DNA from: Planctomycetia bacterium
GTDB lineage: Bacteria > Planctomycetota > Phycisphaerae > UBA1845 > UTPLA1
Direction of reading: 5' to 3'
DNA length: 64,000 bases
NCBI GenBank assembly: GCA_015200345.1
Contig: CP054187.1
Coordinates: 1,596,470-1,660,469, forward strand
Positions within the stretch are counted from its first letter, which is position 1. Each line of letters starts with the position of its first letter. Made by a program: the position numbers and the translations under genes. Below are positions 63,320-64,000 of the stretch, piece by piece. The notes beneath the pieces were generated by a model. It saw nothing but the letters and a program-made list of their open reading frames with translations. It did no database searches and had not been told where the DNA came from.

Positions 63320-64000
63320 ATGGCAAAGTTCGAACCGGTTCTGTTAAGAAACGTGGGCGTGCCCGACTCCCACAAGCTCGACGTCTACCGCTCGCGCGGG
63401 GGGTATGCCGCCGCGAAGAAGGTTCTCACCGAATGGACCCCCGACGCCACCGTGGAATTCATCAAATCCAGCGGGCTGCGCGGCCGCGGCGGCGCCGGGT
63501 TCCCCACCGGCATGAAATGGTCGTTCCTCCCGGCGGATCGCACCATCACTTACCTTTGCGTCAATGCCGATGAATCCGAGCCGGGCACCTTCTGCAACCG
63601 CGTGCTCATGGAGCACGACCCCCACCAGTTGCTCGAGGGCATCCTTATCGCCGGCTACGCCACGCGAACGACCGTCGCGTACATTTACATGCGTGTAGAG
63701 TTTCACGAGCAGTTTCACCGGCTCCAAAAAGCGCTCGATGAAGCCTACGCCGCCGGCTTGTTCGGCAAGAAGCTCTTTGGCACCGATTACAACCTCGAAT
63801 GCTACATCCATCGCGGCGCGGGGGCCTACGTCTGCGGCGAGGAAACCGGCCTGATCGAGAGCCTGGAGGGCAAGCGCGGCTGGCCGCGAATCAAGCCGCC
63901 CTTCCCGGCGATAGAGGGACTGTTCCGCCGGCCGACCGTCGTGAACAACGTCGAGACGATCTGCTGCGTGCCACACATCGTTGAGCGGGGTGTGGACTGG
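63320..64000 (+). CDS. nuoF: NADH-quinone oxidoreductase subunit F (3' partial)
   Basis: The first 227 residues of NuoF, the FMN- and NADH-binding subunit of complex I. FMN/NADH site motifs are LRGRGGAGFPTGMKW (about 53-67) and GAGAYVCGEETGLIESLEGK (about residue 173). The gene continues beyond the window, so the C-terminal 4Fe-4S cluster is not seen. GGAGG precedes the ATG, and the start overlaps the previous stop by one base (TAAATG). Confidence 0.95.
   Translation, partial: MAKFEPVLLRNVGVPDSHKLDVYRSRGGYAAAKKVLTEWTPDATVEFIKSSGLRGRGGAGFPTGMKWSFLPADRTITYLCVNADESEPGTFCNRVLMEHDPHQLLEGILIAGYATRTTVAYIYMRVEFHEQFHRLQKALDEAYAAGLFGKKLFGTDYNLECYIHRGAGAYVCGEETGLIESLEGKRGWPRIKPPFPAIEGLFRRPTVVNNVETICCVPHIVERGVDW

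Overview
The window looks like a chromosomal segment of a high-GC, Gram-negative bacterium, most probably a member of the Planctomycetota (Phycisphaerae-like). That assignment is inference. It rests on secreted proteins with type I dockerin-like modules but no cohesin partner, an ASPIC/UnbV (CRTAC1-type) protein, many large lipoproteins and TPR proteins, LptE (hence an outer membrane), and an abundance of dispersed palindromic repeats. No rRNA or convincing tRNA gene was seen. Most of the window is ordinary housekeeping and envelope biology with compact, often overlapping genes.

Layout. 1-5966 (+): a tightly coupled operon of an ASPIC/UnbV beta-propeller protein (5' truncated), a membrane-anchored helical protein, an UnbU/NQR2/RnfD-like membrane protein and an MMPL/RND exporter. 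5967-9654: a cloverleaf repeat, a secreted dockerin-like protein with a clear terminator, a DUF1579-like lipoprotein and a DoxX protein. 9810-19661: a DUF4091/CBM9-like lipoprotein, a NapH/CcoG-like ferredoxin fused to TPRs, a Memo-family protein, a CBS protein, an FHA-GAF histidine kinase and an unknown protein. 19627-27118: pepD, an ArnT-like glycosyltransferase, a structured RNA plus terminator just before manA, a small zinc-ribbon membrane protein, pilT and apt.

27243-39299 (all -): an HtrA-like protease, a CvpA fusion protein, a GspE/PilB homologue with a degenerate Walker A, then an operon linked by 4-base stop/start overlaps (829-aa amidotransferase-fold membrane protein, ABC ATPase, exported helical protein, ABC-2 permease). 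39326-40391: a short inverted-repeat element whose right end was hit by an IS5-like insertion sequence. The IS still shows 19-bp inverted ends and 9-bp target duplications, but its transposase is frameshifted several times. A second copy of the short element lies at 48845-48975.

40392-53023 (-): MazG-like protein, TPR/gluzincin protease, two small envelope proteins, histidine catabolism genes (ftcD, an extra cyclodeaminase, hutI), DinB-like protein, GNAT protein, ftsH and lptE. 53335-64000: TPR membrane protein, BaiN/HI0933-like flavoprotein, glyoxalase-like protein, secreted proteins, then nuoE, two tandem paralogous membrane proteins and nuoF (truncated by the window end).

The most interesting signals are small palindromic repeats inside reading frames without breaking them (UnbV-like gene, UnbU-like gene, hutI), the nested element/IS insertion, a candidate small RNA or attenuator before manA, a probable pseudo-ATPase of the type II secretion/type IV pilus class, and an apparent CTG start for the ABC permease. 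All functional statements are read from sequence motifs by eye; no database search was run.
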